A DNA stretch of 64,000 nt from Anaerostipes caccae L1-92 (GCF_014467075.1 NZ_AP023027.1:1263001-1327000); one strand, 5' to 3'; counted from the first letter of the stretch, positions 17,801-25,387 are shown. The notes: a model not told the origin generated them from the letters alone. Program-made: numbers and translations.

Positions 17801-18359
17801 GCGGCTGTATCCAAAGTTTTTGAAGGAGAAGAAAGAAGCTTCTCCGGCCTCCAGAGGTACCGCAGTGCACAAAGTACTGGAACTTATGGATTTTTCTCTG
17901 GACTATACACCGGAGCTTTTGGAAGAACAAATCAGTCGGTGGAGCAGTGAAGAAAAGATTGAGGAAGGGATGGAAAAACTGATTCCCCGGGAAGACATCC
18001 TGGCTTTTCTTAACTCCGATCTGGGACTGCGGATCAAGAAAGCTGCAGGGCGAAAAGAACAGTACAAGGAAGCTCAGTTTGTCATGGGAGTAAAGTTCAG
18101 TGAGATGGAACCGGAGGCGAAAAGCCGTGATTATGTGGTGGTCCAGGGGATCATCGACCTGTATTTTAAAGAAGAAGGGGAACTTGTCCTGGTGGATTAT
18201 AAGACAGACCGCGTAAAACCCGGGGAAGAGGAGGTCCTTGCAGAAAGGTACAGGGCACAGCTTCAGTACTACAAAAAAGCGCTGGAACAGATGGAGCAAA
18301 AAAAGGTAAAAGAATGTTACATTTACTCCATTCCTCTCAGGAAAGCCATCAGTTTATAA
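14799..18359 (+). CDS. addA: ATP-dependent helicase/nuclease subunit A
   Basis: AddA is the UvrD/Rep-type helicase and nuclease of the AddAB complex. The 1186-residue protein has the Q motif WTKEQQQVI, Walker A GSGKT (25-29) and Walker B DEYQDSN (D401, E402). It also carries helicase motifs VTITSIHKSKGLEYP and LRVLYVALTRAKEK, and a RecB-family nuclease at the C-terminus with VDYKTD (D1133, K1135). Both nuclease sites (AddA and AddB) look intact. No clear terminator follows; small sporulation-like genes come next. Confidence 0.97.
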   Translation: MPWTKEQQQVIEERGCSLLVSAAAGSGKTAVLVERIIEKISSKEEPVDVDRLLVVTYTHAAANEMKERIRRAIEKKVEEDPENEHLIRQLSLIHKAQITTIHSFCLNLIRDYYYKLDLDPNFAIGDQGQMDLMKLEVLDDVLEEAYAEQSDAFVEFIESYIPGKNDDRIRDYVLGLYESSRSHIDPLLWLSQARQGFQIRTKEELHRAVWMKEILKDAKAVAESACAIMKKAKEAASETGGPYFYLPTLTADLETMEEIRSAESYKDFGELFLSFTKPRLNGRKKKDDIIDKDLQEYCKDLRKKAYDLIDSIRSSYFYKPESEIIRQIRRVRQPMEGFIGLTEKFYHRFMERKKLDNLLDFSDLEHLALELLTSGFSEDGTPIVSGIAKEKAEYFHEIYIDEYQDSNFLQDAILRSVSGQSLGEHNIFMVGDVKQSIYSFRLARPELFIEKYHGFKKDGKNSKLIELRNNFRSRREVLFTVNDIFYQIMHASLGNIEYTEDVALVPSFPYEESGGAGGNAELLLVSRDWNDASEEDKDVLEARMIADRIKKMVDGPEPQMVLDYDEEGSEVYRKAEYRDIVILLRSVKGNAEKIQEVLMDAGIPAISSSQSGYFDTVEVRTVLSLLTVVDNLYADIEMAAFLRSPMIGMTGEDLAKLKLGGKKKYMYDCLTEAAGKDEKADTALSVLKRLREAKTFLSLRELLWLAFDLTGYYHYVGAMPQGAKRQGNLLMLAEQAKTYEASRYKGVFHFIRYMEQCREYQMDFGEANTLGGNENLVTITSIHKSKGLEYPIVFLAKTHKKFNLRDTGGSLLFHPDYFIGPDLVNIRQRTKEPTIMKGMISRQLVKDSLGEELRVLYVALTRAKEKLIMTGVQGSRHQPGGKGPVSYVDLLSARSYLEWLLMAAGNMEESPFEIHFLSEEDVALSSAEEVFTSYRDRGLLTDELESMAGSEEAQGMREAFAYRYPYDKERDGRLKYSVSEIKRMSQAAEPEESYKPEPQKERLYPKFLKEKKEASPASRGTAVHKVLELMDFSLDYTPELLEEQISRWSSEEKIEEGMEKLIPREDILAFLNSDLGLRIKKAAGRKEQYKEAQFVMGVKFSEMEPEAKSRDYVVVQGIIDLYFKEEGELVLVDYKTDRVKPGEEEVLAERYRAQLQYYKKALEQMEQKKVKECYIYSIPLRKAISL

Positions 18360-18480
18360 TTATTTAACATCCCGTCAGATAATTTTAAGAAACTGGGCAT
18401 AGGGAAATCACATTTTTCTGCTATCATAAAAACATGGAAAGCAAAGAACGAATCAGACATGAAGCAAAGGAGTGATGACC

Positions 18481-18651
18481 ATGTCAGAGAAAGCAACGCT
18501 TTCAGTAGAAGAATTGATGAAGAAGAGTTTAACATTTGCCCTGGCCGCAACTCTGCTGGCAGGCACATCAAACATCTCAAAAGTGAAAGATAAGATTAAA
18601 GTAAGTGAGAATGAAACAGGACATATTGTCATAGAACAGATGAATGACTAG
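18481..18651 (+). CDS. Small hypothetical protein (56 residues)
   Basis: A short gene starting MSEKATLSVEELMKKS with an AAAGGAG ribosome binding site 8 bases upstream. An ATG six bases earlier is too close to that site. The sequence is helical at first, then has a mildly hydrophobic stretch (LTFALAATLLAGT) and a charged end. I do not recognise the family. It lies between addA and a SASP gene, 62 bases before the latter, and could belong with sporulation genes (inference from position only). Confidence 0.55.
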   Translation: MSEKATLSVEELMKKSLTFALAATLLAGTSNISKVKDKIKVSENETGHIVIEQMND

Positions 18652-18712
18652 GCCTTTCTTTGGTTATCCTATATAGGACCGGCAAAAGCCGGGGGATAAG
18701 AGAAAGGAGTAC

Positions 18713-18922
18713 ATGATGTCCAAAGAAAAAGATTTTATAGAAAAGTCATTTGAAGAGATGACAGAAGATGAGCGGTTAAAGTACGAGATCGCTGTGGAAC
18801 TTGGACTGGCTGACAAAGTAAAGGAGGAGGGCTGGAAAGCTCTTTCTGCCAGCGAGACCGGAAGGATCGGCGGCCTGATGACCAAGAGAAAGAGACAGAA
18901 AACACAGGAAGCAGAAGATTAA
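18713..18922 (+). CDS. Small acid-soluble spore protein, alpha/beta type (short form)
   Basis: A 68-69 residue protein. LKYEIAVELGLADKVKEEGW matches the first conserved helix of alpha/beta SASPs (K-Y-E-I-A-x-E-L-G). SASETGRIGGLMTKRKR matches the second block (G-x-x-G-G-x-M-x-x-R). These proteins coat and protect spore DNA and are cut by the Gpr protease after germination. The start may be 18713 or the next ATG at 18716; AAGGAG (18704-18709) fits either. The short length fits the clostridial subgroup. It is an isolated gene, expected to be sigma-G dependent, although I could not identify a convincing sigma-G promoter. Confidence 0.8.
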   Translation: MMSKEKDFIEKSFEEMTEDERLKYEIAVELGLADKVKEEGWKALSASETGRIGGLMTKRKRQKTQEAED

Positions 18923-18944
18923 ACCGTTGTCCTGAACACGGAGA

Positions 18945-18973
18945 TTGACAGCTGGAAACTACTTTGATAAGAT
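18945..18973 (+). promoter_or_regulatory. Promoter of the guanine deaminase transcript
   Basis: TTGACA (18945-18950), a 17-base spacer and TAAGAT (18968-18973), leading into the riboswitch. Confidence 0.8.
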
Positions 18974-18996
18974 GACTCTGTGAGAAAGATACAAAA

Positions 18997-19103
18997 GACT
19001 TATATATTCCCGGGATAACGGCCCGGGAGTTTCTACCAGGCTTCCGAAAGCCGGACTATAAGTTATTCCCTTTTTATATTCTAAATGGGGAATAACTTTT
19101 TTT
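18997..19103 (+). promoter_or_regulatory. Guanine-class purine riboswitch with terminator
   Basis: P1 is ACTTATA (18998-19004) with TATAAGT (19057-19063). P2 is CCCGGG/CCCGGG around loop ATAACGG. J2/3 is the conserved AGTTTCTACC, and P3 has loop TCCGAAA. J3/1 is GGACTAT, with a C at the base-reading position, so guanine or hypoxanthine rather than adenine. The terminator AAGTTATTCCC/GGGAATAACTT (19060-19098) plus seven Ts shares AAGT with the 3' strand of P1, as in ON-type purine switches. Confidence 0.9.
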
Positions 19104-19131
19104 GCGTTCATCAGATCAGGAGGATAGACCG

Positions 19132-20409
19132 ATGAAAAATTTTGCCTTAAAAGGAGATATTATTTATACGCCTGAACCCGGTAAGTTCCGGTGCCACGAA
19201 GACTCTTATCTGGTCTGCGGGGACGGAAAGGTGAAGGGAATATGGAGAGAACTACCTGAACGATTTTCGGGGATCAGAGTGGAGGATTACAGCGGAAAGC
19301 TTATTTTTCCGGGACTGTGTGATCTTCATATCCATGCGCCCCAATATTCCTTCCGGGGGATCGGAATGGACATGGAACTGCTTCCCTGGCTGGAAACTTA
19401 TACATTTCCGGAAGAATCAAAATACGGTGACCTTGAATATGCCAAAAAAGCCTATGAGATATTTACAGAAGATCTGAGAAGGAGTGCAACATCCAGAGTC
19501 AATGTGTTTGCGACGATTCACAGGGAGGCTGCGGTTTTGCTGATGGATCTGCTTGAGAAAGCAGGGATCTGCGGGTTTGCGGGGAAGGTATGCATGGACC
19601 GGAACTGTCCCGATGATTACAGGGAAGAGGATGCCCGGACATCCGCCGAGGAGACCAGAAAGTGGTATGAGACTGTGAAAGACAGGACGATGATGAGGCC
19701 GATCCTGACGCCGCGGTTCCTGCCTTCCTGCTCCGATGAACTGATGGAGCAGCTTGGGAAATTCCAGAGAGAGACCGGCCTGTATGTGCAGTCTCATCTG
19801 TCAGAAAACCCGGAAGAGGTGGAGTGGGTGAAAGAACTGGCTCCATGGTCTGAAAACTATGGAGATGCCTATGACCGTTTCGGGCTTTTCGGCGGCACAG
19901 CAAAGACGGTTATGGCTCACTGTGTGTACTCCGGAAAAAAGGAGAGGGCACTGATGAAAGCAAGAGGTGTCTATGCGGCCCATTGTCCCCAATCCAATCT
20001 GAATCTTTCCTCAGGGATCGCTCCGGTGAGAACTATGCTGGAGGAAGGGCTTCATGTGGGTCTTGGGACCGATATGGCCGGGGGTGCCAGCCTTTCGATG
20101 CTGCGGGTGATGACAGATGCAGTACAGGTATCAAAAATGTACTGGAGATATCTGGATAAAAAGAAAAAACCGCTGTCTGCCCCGGAAGCGTTTTATCTTG
20201 GGACCAAGGGAGGCGGAAGCTTTTTCGGGCAGGTTGGAAGTTTCGAGGAGGGATATGAGTTTGACGCTGTCGTTTTAAATGATGCTTCTCTGGGAACAGC
20301 ACTCGATCTTCAGATGGACCAGCGGATGGAAAGAGCCATGTATTTAAGCGGAACAGAAGAGATCACAGCGAAATATGTGGGCGGAAGGAAGATATTTGAG
20401 CGCTTATGA
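19132..20409 (+). CDS. guaD: Guanine deaminase
   Basis: It hydrolyses guanine to xanthine and ammonia, a step in purine salvage or breakdown. The 425-residue amidohydrolase has the metal motif HxH in DLHIHAPQYSFRG (H66, H68). Further metal or catalytic residues are in QSHLSEN, AHCVYSG and GTDMAGG (D314). PQYSFRGIGMD is characteristic of guanine deaminases. The start at 19132 is set by AGGAGG; the frame extends upstream to 19102 without a site. It is a single-gene unit under the guanine-type riboswitch, so its substrate or a close relative likely controls it. Confidence 0.93.
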   Translation: MKNFALKGDIIYTPEPGKFRCHEDSYLVCGDGKVKGIWRELPERFSGIRVEDYSGKLIFPGLCDLHIHAPQYSFRGIGMDMELLPWLETYTFPEESKYGDLEYAKKAYEIFTEDLRRSATSRVNVFATIHREAAVLLMDLLEKAGICGFAGKVCMDRNCPDDYREEDARTSAEETRKWYETVKDRTMMRPILTPRFLPSCSDELMEQLGKFQRETGLYVQSHLSENPEEVEWVKELAPWSENYGDAYDRFGLFGGTAKTVMAHCVYSGKKERALMKARGVYAAHCPQSNLNLSSGIAPVRTMLEEGLHVGLGTDMAGGASLSMLRVMTDAVQVSKMYWRYLDKKKKPLSAPEAFYLGTKGGGSFFGQVGSFEEGYEFDAVVLNDASLGTALDLQMDQRMERAMYLSGTEEITAKYVGGRKIFERL

Positions 20410-20422
20410 TCCGACAGAAAAA

Positions 20423-20469
20423 AGTCATCCTCCAGGGACCGATTAAGAGGAAGTCCCTGGAGGATGACT
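20423..20469. terminator. 17-base perfect hairpin after guanine deaminase
   Basis: AGTCATCCTCCAGGGAC pairs perfectly with its reverse complement across a 13-base loop. The T run (TTTTTT) follows on the minus strand, while the plus-strand tail is CGATTATC. It may act as a 3' stabiliser or two-way terminator, yet no minus-strand gene lies upstream to need it. Confidence 0.6.
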
Positions 20470-20793
20470 CGATTATCATTACATTTGCTTTTCCAATAAA
20501 GATGGAGGAGATTCAACTTTATCTATCAGATATACTAAATTATTTTTGAACTAAGGATTTCGCAGATTTTTATAGTAATATTTATTAACCATTGGGGGAC
20601 AATCATTAACGAATTTATGATACTATATTCATTCTAGATCTAATGAAAAAGCGTTTTTATCTATTTAACTTCTGCCATGTAGGTTGAAACAAAAGCAAAT
20701 GTTCTGATGTATTACTTATAGCATATTGAGTCCCGGCGTGGGTTAAAAAAGCGCAAACGACATAGAGGGGACCGCGAATAACCAAAAAGATAC
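20470..20793. other. Intergenic stretch with no recognised gene
   Basis: An AT-rich spacer with many stop codons in the plus frames. A short minus-strand frame crosses the thi promoter and has no ribosome binding site. I see no RNA gene or repeat in it. Confidence 0.6.
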
Positions 20794-20822
20794 TTGAATT
20801 TTTTACGTTTCAGGATTATAAT
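20794..20822 (+). promoter_or_regulatory. Promoter of the thi operon
   Basis: TTGAAT (20794-20799), a 17-base spacer and a perfect TATAAT (20817-20822), about 50 bases before the TPP aptamer. Confidence 0.75.
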
Positions 20823-20872
20823 AGTTTTTCGTAAGACAGAGAAGGAATGTCTGTCATATAATTTCATAAACA

Positions 20873-21010
20873 AGTAAAACTGGAGAACCGATGTTATCGG
20901 CTGAGAAGAGGGTATAACCCGAAGATTCATGGAACCTGTTAGTTAGCACTAGCGTAGGGAGTTTTCAATCGATAGAACACAGAGATGGAGCTTACGCTTC
21001 ATCTTTTTTT
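20873..21010 (+). promoter_or_regulatory. TPP riboswitch (THI element) with terminator
   Basis: The conserved cores CGGCTGAGAAGAGGG, GGAACCTGTTAG and CTAGCGTAGGGAG are present in order (about 20876-20966). The intrinsic terminator AGATGGAGC-TTAC-GCTTCATCT with a T tract follows at 20983-21010. Bound thiamine pyrophosphate is expected to favour the terminator and switch off thiSFGH. Confidence 0.93.
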
Positions 21011-21042
21011 CGTTTGTAGCTCCGGGAAACGAAAGGAGAGTT

Positions 21043-21243
21043 ATGATGCGTGTCAATGGAAAAGAAAGATGCCTTGAAGCCGGCAGGACCACTCTGAAGC
21101 AATTTCTTCTGAAAGAGGGTTACAGGCTTGAGCACATTGCGGTGGAAAGAAACGGAGAGATCGCGCCAAAGGCCGAGTATGAGACAATTATGCTGACAGA
21201 GGCGGATACACTGGAGATTGTCAGTTTCGTAGGCGGTGGATGA
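21043..21243 (+). CDS. thiS: Sulfur carrier protein ThiS
   Basis: A 66-residue ubiquitin-like protein ending in the required Gly-Gly (SFVGGG). ThiF adenylates this end and it is then converted to a thiocarboxylate that gives sulfur to the thiazole of thiamine. GRTTLKQFLLKEG and HIAVERNGEIAP match the family. GGAGAG lies upstream; the start may be 21043 or the adjacent ATG at 21046. It is the first gene after the TPP riboswitch and its end overlaps thiF. Confidence 0.93.
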   Translation: MMRVNGKERCLEAGRTTLKQFLLKEGYRLEHIAVERNGEIAPKAEYETIMLTEADTLEIVSFVGGG

Positions 21244-21877
21244 GATGCTGACGAGAGAACGATTTGAACAGGAACTGGCCGGACGTCAGACGCCGGAAGT
21301 GAGGGAAAGGCTCAGGGAAGGAACCGTGGCCGTTGCGGGTCTTGGGGGTCTTGGCTCCAATATAGCCCTGATGCTTGCAAGAACGGGGATCAGGAAGCTG
21401 TTTCTGGCAGATTTTGACCGGGTAGATCCATCCAATCTAAACCGGCAGGCATACACCATTTCCCAGATCGGAATGAAAAAGACGGAAGCCATGAGCGAAC
21501 TGATCCGCCAGATCAACCCGTGGATTGAACTGGAGTTTTTTGACGGAAGGGTTACCAGAGAAAATGCGGCAGAGCTGTTTCGGCCATATCCGATTATCTG
21601 CGAAGCATTTGACTCGCCGGAGGCGAAAGCGGACCTGGTCAACAGTATATTGTCTCAGCTGCCTGGCAATACCGTTATTTCCGGCAGCGGGATGGCCGGG
21701 GCTTACAGCTCGAATCAGATAAAAACGGCAAAGAAAATGAAACGGCTTTATGTGTGCGGAGACGGGACACACGGGATATCCGACGAAGAATCCCTGACCG
21801 CGGCCAGAGTATCCATCTGTGCGGGACATGAGGCGAATATGGCAGTACGGCTGATTTTAGGAGAAGAAGAGGTATAA
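21236..21877 (+). CDS. thiF: ThiS adenylyltransferase ThiF
   Basis: An E1-like enzyme that activates the C-terminus of ThiS with ATP. The 213-residue short form has the Rossmann loop [18 protein letters not shown] (about 35-52), the family sequence [13 protein letters not shown] with the ATP-binding Asp and Arg, and [10 protein letters not shown]. The start is either GTG 21236, overlapping thiS, or ATG 21245 (MLTRERFEQ), which looks more like the family; both have weak sites. Length and context match the clostridial ThiF without a rhodanese domain. Confidence 0.9.
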   Translation: MDEMLTRERFEQELAGRQTPEVRERLREGTVAVAGLGGLGSNIALMLARTGIRKLFLADFDRVDPSNLNRQAYTISQIGMKKTEAMSELIRQINPWIELEFFDGRVTRENAAELFRPYPIICEAFDSPEAKADLVNSILSQLPGNTVISGSGMAGAYSSNQIKTAKKMKRLYVCGDGTHGISDEESLTAARVSICAGHEANMAVRLILGEEEV

Positions 21878-21879
21878 AG

Positions 21880-22647
21880 ATGAGTGATACATTAAAAATC
21901 GGAACAAAGGAATTTACATCAAGGTTTCTGCTTGGAACCGGAAAGTTCAGTCTGGAAAAGACAGCCGAGGCTGTAAATGCGGCTGATGCCCAGATCGTTA
22001 CCATGGCGCTCAGGAGGGCAAAGGAGGCAGGTTCCAGCAATATTTTAGAGTACATACCGGATACGGTGACACTGCTTCCAAATACCTCCGGGGCAAGAAA
22101 TGCCCGGGAGGCTGTGCGCATTGCAAGGCTTGCAAGAGAAGTTGGCTGCGGTGATTTTATCAAGATCGAAGTGATACGGGACACCAAGTATCTGATGCCT
22201 GACAACGCAGAGACTATCAAAGCCACGGAGATTCTTGCAGACGAGGGGTTCACGGTTCTTCCGTATGTAACTCCTGACTTGAATACGGCAAGAGACCTGG
22301 AAAATGCAGGAGCCGCCGCGGTCATGCCTCTGGCAGCACCGATCGGAAGCAACAAAGGACTCCTGACGAAGGAATTTATCCAGATGCTGATTGACGATAT
22401 CGATCTTCCGGTCATCGTGGATGCCGGAATCGGGAAGCCGTCCGAGGCCTGTGCGGCAATGGAGATGGGAGCCGATGCGGTCCTGGCAAACACGGCGGTG
22501 GCAACAGCAAAAGATGTCGTATCCATGGCAAAGGCTTTTAAAATGGCAGTGGATGCCGGAAGAAAGGCATACCTTGCGGGGCTGGGACGTGTTCTTTATC
22601 AGGGAGGAGATGCATCATCTCCGTTGACAGGATTTTTGGAGGACTAG
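21880..22647 (+). CDS. thiG: Thiazole synthase
   Basis: ThiG builds the thiazole phosphate from 1-deoxy-xylulose 5-phosphate, ThiS thiocarboxylate and dehydroglycine. The 255-residue TIM barrel has FLLGTGKF near the start and LLPNTSGA. The Schiff-base lysine is in DFIKIEVI (K95), and the phosphate-binding region includes VDAGIGKPS and [12 protein letters not shown]. It begins 2 bases after thiF with AGGAG nearby and leads directly into thiH. Confidence 0.96.
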   Translation: MSDTLKIGTKEFTSRFLLGTGKFSLEKTAEAVNAADAQIVTMALRRAKEAGSSNILEYIPDTVTLLPNTSGARNAREAVRIARLAREVGCGDFIKIEVIRDTKYLMPDNAETIKATEILADEGFTVLPYVTPDLNTARDLENAGAAAVMPLAAPIGSNKGLLTKEFIQMLIDDIDLPVIVDAGIGKPSEACAAMEMGADAVLANTAVATAKDVVSMAKAFKMAVDAGRKAYLAGLGRVLYQGGDASSPLTGFLED

Positions 22648-22651
22648 GCCG

Positions 22652-23749
22652 ATGGAGATATTAGAAGAAGTATTAAAGGCGTATAATGGATATGATTACA
22701 ATCTTTACACAAAAGACGATGTGCTCACAGCCCTTTCAAAGGATACAGTGAGTGCTGAGGACTACAAGGCACTGCTCTCTCCGGCTGCCATGGAGTTTCT
22801 GGAGCCTATGGCCAGGAGAGCAAAAAAGGAGACAATGAAGCATTTCGGGAATACTGTCTGTCTTTTCACGCCCCTTTATATCGCGAATTATTGTGTCAAT
22901 CACTGCGTATACTGCGGATTTAACTGCACGAATAAAATCCACCGGGCGAAGCTTACGATGGAGGAGATTGAGCGGGAATACAAGGCTATCGCAAAGACAG
23001 GGCTGAAAGAAATTCTGATTCTCACAGGGGAATCTAAAAAGGCGTCAGGAGTAGAGTATATCGGAGAAGCCGTAGAGCTGGCAAAGAAATATTTTTCCAC
23101 CATTGGTATTGAAGTCTATCCGATGGACGTGGATGAATACGCATATATCCACGATAAAGGTGCAGATTTTGTCAGCGTCTATCAGGAGACATATAATACG
23201 AAGACCTATGATGAGGTTCACTTAAGCGGTCCGAAAAAAGTATTTTCTTATCGCCTGAATGCCCAGGAAAGAGCGTTAAAAGGCGGTATGAGGGGAGTGG
23301 GATGCGGAGCCCTGCTGGGGCTTGATGATTTTAGAAAAGATGCATTCGCCTCCGGAATCCATGCGTCCCTTCTCCAGAAAAAATATCCCCGGGCGGAAGT
23401 CTCCTTCTCTGTGCCCCGGCTCAGACCATATAAGAACAATGAAACCAACGATGCAAAAGACGTCCATGAGAGGCAGCTTTTGCAAGTGATGCTGGCACAC
23501 CGCATCTTCATGCCGTTTGCGGGGATTACGATTTCTACGAGAGAACGGGCCGGATTCCGCGACCATGTGGTCGGCATGGCAGCGACGAAAATTTCCGCCG
23601 GGGTCAGCACAGGGGTCGGAGGCCACGAAGAAGAGGAAAAGGGAGACGCCCAGTTTGTGATCTCAGATCCGAGAAGTGTGGATGAAGTCGTAAATATGCT
23701 TGACCGCAGAGGCATGCAGGGTATCTATACAGACTATGTGAGAGTCTAG
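22652..23749 (+). CDS. thiH: 2-iminoacetate synthase ThiH (radical SAM tyrosine lyase)
   Basis: It splits tyrosine to give dehydroglycine for ThiG, using S-adenosylmethionine and a 4Fe-4S cluster. The 365-residue protein carries the cluster motif CVNHCVYC (C81, C85, C88), followed by TGESKKASG and the family sequence VYQETYNTKTYDEVHLSGPK. Use of ThiH instead of the glycine oxidase ThiO fits an anaerobe. It is 4 bases after thiG and 14 before the next gene. Confidence 0.96.
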   Translation: MEILEEVLKAYNGYDYNLYTKDDVLTALSKDTVSAEDYKALLSPAAMEFLEPMARRAKKETMKHFGNTVCLFTPLYIANYCVNHCVYCGFNCTNKIHRAKLTMEEIEREYKAIAKTGLKEILILTGESKKASGVEYIGEAVELAKKYFSTIGIEVYPMDVDEYAYIHDKGADFVSVYQETYNTKTYDEVHLSGPKKVFSYRLNAQERALKGGMRGVGCGALLGLDDFRKDAFASGIHASLLQKKYPRAEVSFSVPRLRPYKNNETNDAKDVHERQLLQVMLAHRIFMPFAGITISTRERAGFRDHVVGMAATKISAGVSTGVGGHEEEEKGDAQFVISDPRSVDEVVNMLDRRGMQGIYTDYVRV

Positions 23750-23763
23750 AAACGGAGGCTGAC

Positions 23764-24342
23764 ATGAATCAGGAGTGGATCGCCGTCACAGACCGGAAAC
23801 AATGCGGCGGTGAGTTTTTAAAGACGGTGCAGACTCTCGCGGGACAGGGGTTAAAGACGATCATCCTGCGGGAAAAAGATCTTTCGGAAGAAGAGTACGG
23901 GGAACTGGCAGCCCGGTGTATGGAAATATGCAGGAAAACAGGGGCTTCGCTGACTCTCCACAAGTACTTTCATGCGGCCCGCGGCCTGGGAGCAGACAGG
24001 ATCCATCTGCCGTACCCTGTATTTCGGGAGAATGCAGGTAAGATTGATCAGCATATTCATGTAAGTACTTCCATTCATGCCCCGGGAGAGGCAGTGGAGG
24101 CAGAACGGATGGGCGCAGAGTTTGTAATTGCCGGACATATATTTCAGACGGACTGCAAAAAGGGTGTTCCGCCAAGGGGGCTTGAGTTTTTGAGAGAAAC
24201 GGTACAATCCGTGTCTATTCCGGTCTATGCCATCGGCGGGATCACTCCGTATAATATAGGGGATGTTTTAGATACAGGAGCCGCCGGAGGGTGTATGATG
24301 TCAGGTTTCATGAAGTCTCCTAAAATTATTGACAAGCCATGA
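23764..24342 (+). CDS. ThiE/TenI family protein (thiamine phosphate synthase or thiazole tautomerase)
   Basis: A 192-residue TIM-barrel protein with LREKD (35-39), SIHAPGEAV and GHIFQTDCKKGVPPRGLEFL, and YAIGGITP near the end; these are shared by ThiE and TenI. The usual ThiE pyrimidine-side motif H-x-G-Q-x-D is replaced by IHLPY (about 80-84). That leans toward TenI, which aromatises the ThiG product. Being the last gene of a thiazole-only operon also fits TenI. GGAGG lies before the start. No thiC, thiD or thiM is in the window. Confidence 0.8.
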   Translation: MNQEWIAVTDRKQCGGEFLKTVQTLAGQGLKTIILREKDLSEEEYGELAARCMEICRKTGASLTLHKYFHAARGLGADRIHLPYPVFRENAGKIDQHIHVSTSIHAPGEAVEAERMGAEFVIAGHIFQTDCKKGVPPRGLEFLRETVQSVSIPVYAIGGITPYNIGDVLDTGAAGGCMMSGFMKSPKIIDKP

Positions 24343-24390
24343 GTGCTGGGGCATACTTGAAATAGAAATATATCAAGATGGAGGGTACTT

Positions 24391-25164
24391 ATGAAAAAGA
24401 AATACTGCTTTTTTGACATCGACGGAACACTGACCGACCGCTCTACCAACCAGGTAGTTCCAAGCGCACTGGAGGCACTGGAAAAGCTGGAGGAAAACGG
24501 ACATTTTGTGGCAATCGCAACAGGAAGGGCACATTATAAAGCGGATCTGTTTATAAAGGCCAACGGTTTTAAGAATATGGTCTGCAATGGAGGAAACGGA
24601 TTTGTCATTGACAATGAGTTTGTGGAGAATATTCCTCTGGACAGAGAAGGATGCATTAAAATCATTGAGGAGACAGAGAAACTCGGATACGGATGGTGCA
24701 TCGCTGTAGACGATACGAAGGATGTCTATATGACCGATGATCTGTTTTTAAGACAGGTGGGCAAGAGAAAAGAGCCGACCCGCTATATTATCGATGATAC
24801 TCTGGATATACATAAGGTCGAAGATTTCTATAAAATATACGTAGCAATTCCGAAAGAAGAGGAAGAACGTCTGACAACAAAAGATCTCATCGGACATCTG
24901 CGGTTTGAGCCTGAATACCTGATGTTCCAGCCGGACAATAAAAGAGAGGGCATCATAAAAATGATGGAACACTTAAACGGACCTCTTGAAGATGTAGTCG
25001 TGTTCGGAGATGATTATAACGATCTGGATATGTTCAGCCCTGAGTGGTTTTCCATCGCTATGGGGAACGGCTGCCAGGATCTGAAAGATAAGGCAGACTA
25101 TGTGACGGACACCAATGTAAATGACGGGATTAAAAAGGCATGTGAGCACTTTGGCTGGATTTAA
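24391..25164 (+). CDS. HAD superfamily phosphatase (Cof type, subclass IIB)
   Basis: A 257-residue hydrolase of the Cof/HAD-IIB group that removes phosphate from sugar phosphates or similar metabolites. Motif I is FFDIDGTLT (nucleophile D9, acid D11), motif II lies in AIATGR, and motif IV is GDDYNDLDMF. The long cap between residues 85 and 190 places it in subclass IIB. The substrate cannot be told from sequence. It has GGAGG before the start and a terminator after it, so it is probably a single gene, though it follows the thi operon by only 48 bases. Confidence 0.92.
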   Translation: MKKKYCFFDIDGTLTDRSTNQVVPSALEALEKLEENGHFVAIATGRAHYKADLFIKANGFKNMVCNGGNGFVIDNEFVENIPLDREGCIKIIEETEKLGYGWCIAVDDTKDVYMTDDLFLRQVGKRKEPTRYIIDDTLDIHKVEDFYKIYVAIPKEEEERLTTKDLIGHLRFEPEYLMFQPDNKREGIIKMMEHLNGPLEDVVVFGDDYNDLDMFSPEWFSIAMGNGCQDLKDKADYVTDTNVNDGIKKACEHFGWI

Positions 25165-25215
25165 AAAGGATAAGAAGCCTTCTTGACACGATTCCTTAAA
25201 TCATTATAGAATAGT

Positions 25216-25240
25216 AAGACCAGAATTTTCTGGTCTTCTT
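25216..25240 (+). terminator. Terminator after the HAD phosphatase
   Basis: AAGACCAGAA-TT-TTCTGGTCTT, a perfect 10-base stem, followed by CTTTT. Confidence 0.85.
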
Positions 25241-25285
25241 TTCATTTCATAGAGAAGGTCAACGACCTTCTCTATGAAATGAAAA
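25239..25285. repeat. 22-base perfect inverted repeat
   Basis: The arm TTTTCATTTCATAGAGAAGG (first 20 of 22 bases) is mirrored exactly after the 3-base loop AAC. It lies between two other repeat elements in a gene-free stretch. Confidence 0.85.
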
Positions 25286-25291
25286 CGCTTC

Positions 25292-25346
25292 GCGGGCTGT
25301 ACACAGATGCGTAAGGAAATCATTTGACAGCGTCAAATCGCATCTG
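25292..25346 (+). repeat. Dispersed repeat, full copy with nested palindrome
   Basis: It begins with 31 bases matching 3244-3274 at 28 positions. Its second part is a nested inverted repeat: CAGATGCG (25304-25311) with CGCATCTG (25339-25346) outside, ATTTGAC-AGC-GTCAAAT inside. Confidence 0.65.
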
Positions 25347-25387
25347 GCACGCAAAGTTGTCAAGCCCCTCAAAGATTAAGGGGCCTA

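Noticed and set aside
18608..18640. Sigma-G-like promoter before the SASP gene (GAATG...CATAGAA)
   Set aside because: Matches to both boxes are partial, the spacing is short, and it lies inside the 56-residue gene, so it could be chance.
20712..20930. Minus-strand open frame of 72 codons upstream of the thi operon
   Set aside because: It crosses the TATAAT promoter and the 5' part of the TPP aptamer and lacks a ribosome binding site.
24343..24390. HAD phosphatase as the missing thiamine-phosphate phosphatase of the thi operon
   Set aside because: It follows by only 48 bases, but Cof-type HAD enzymes are broad, and nothing in its sequence points to a thiamine substrate.
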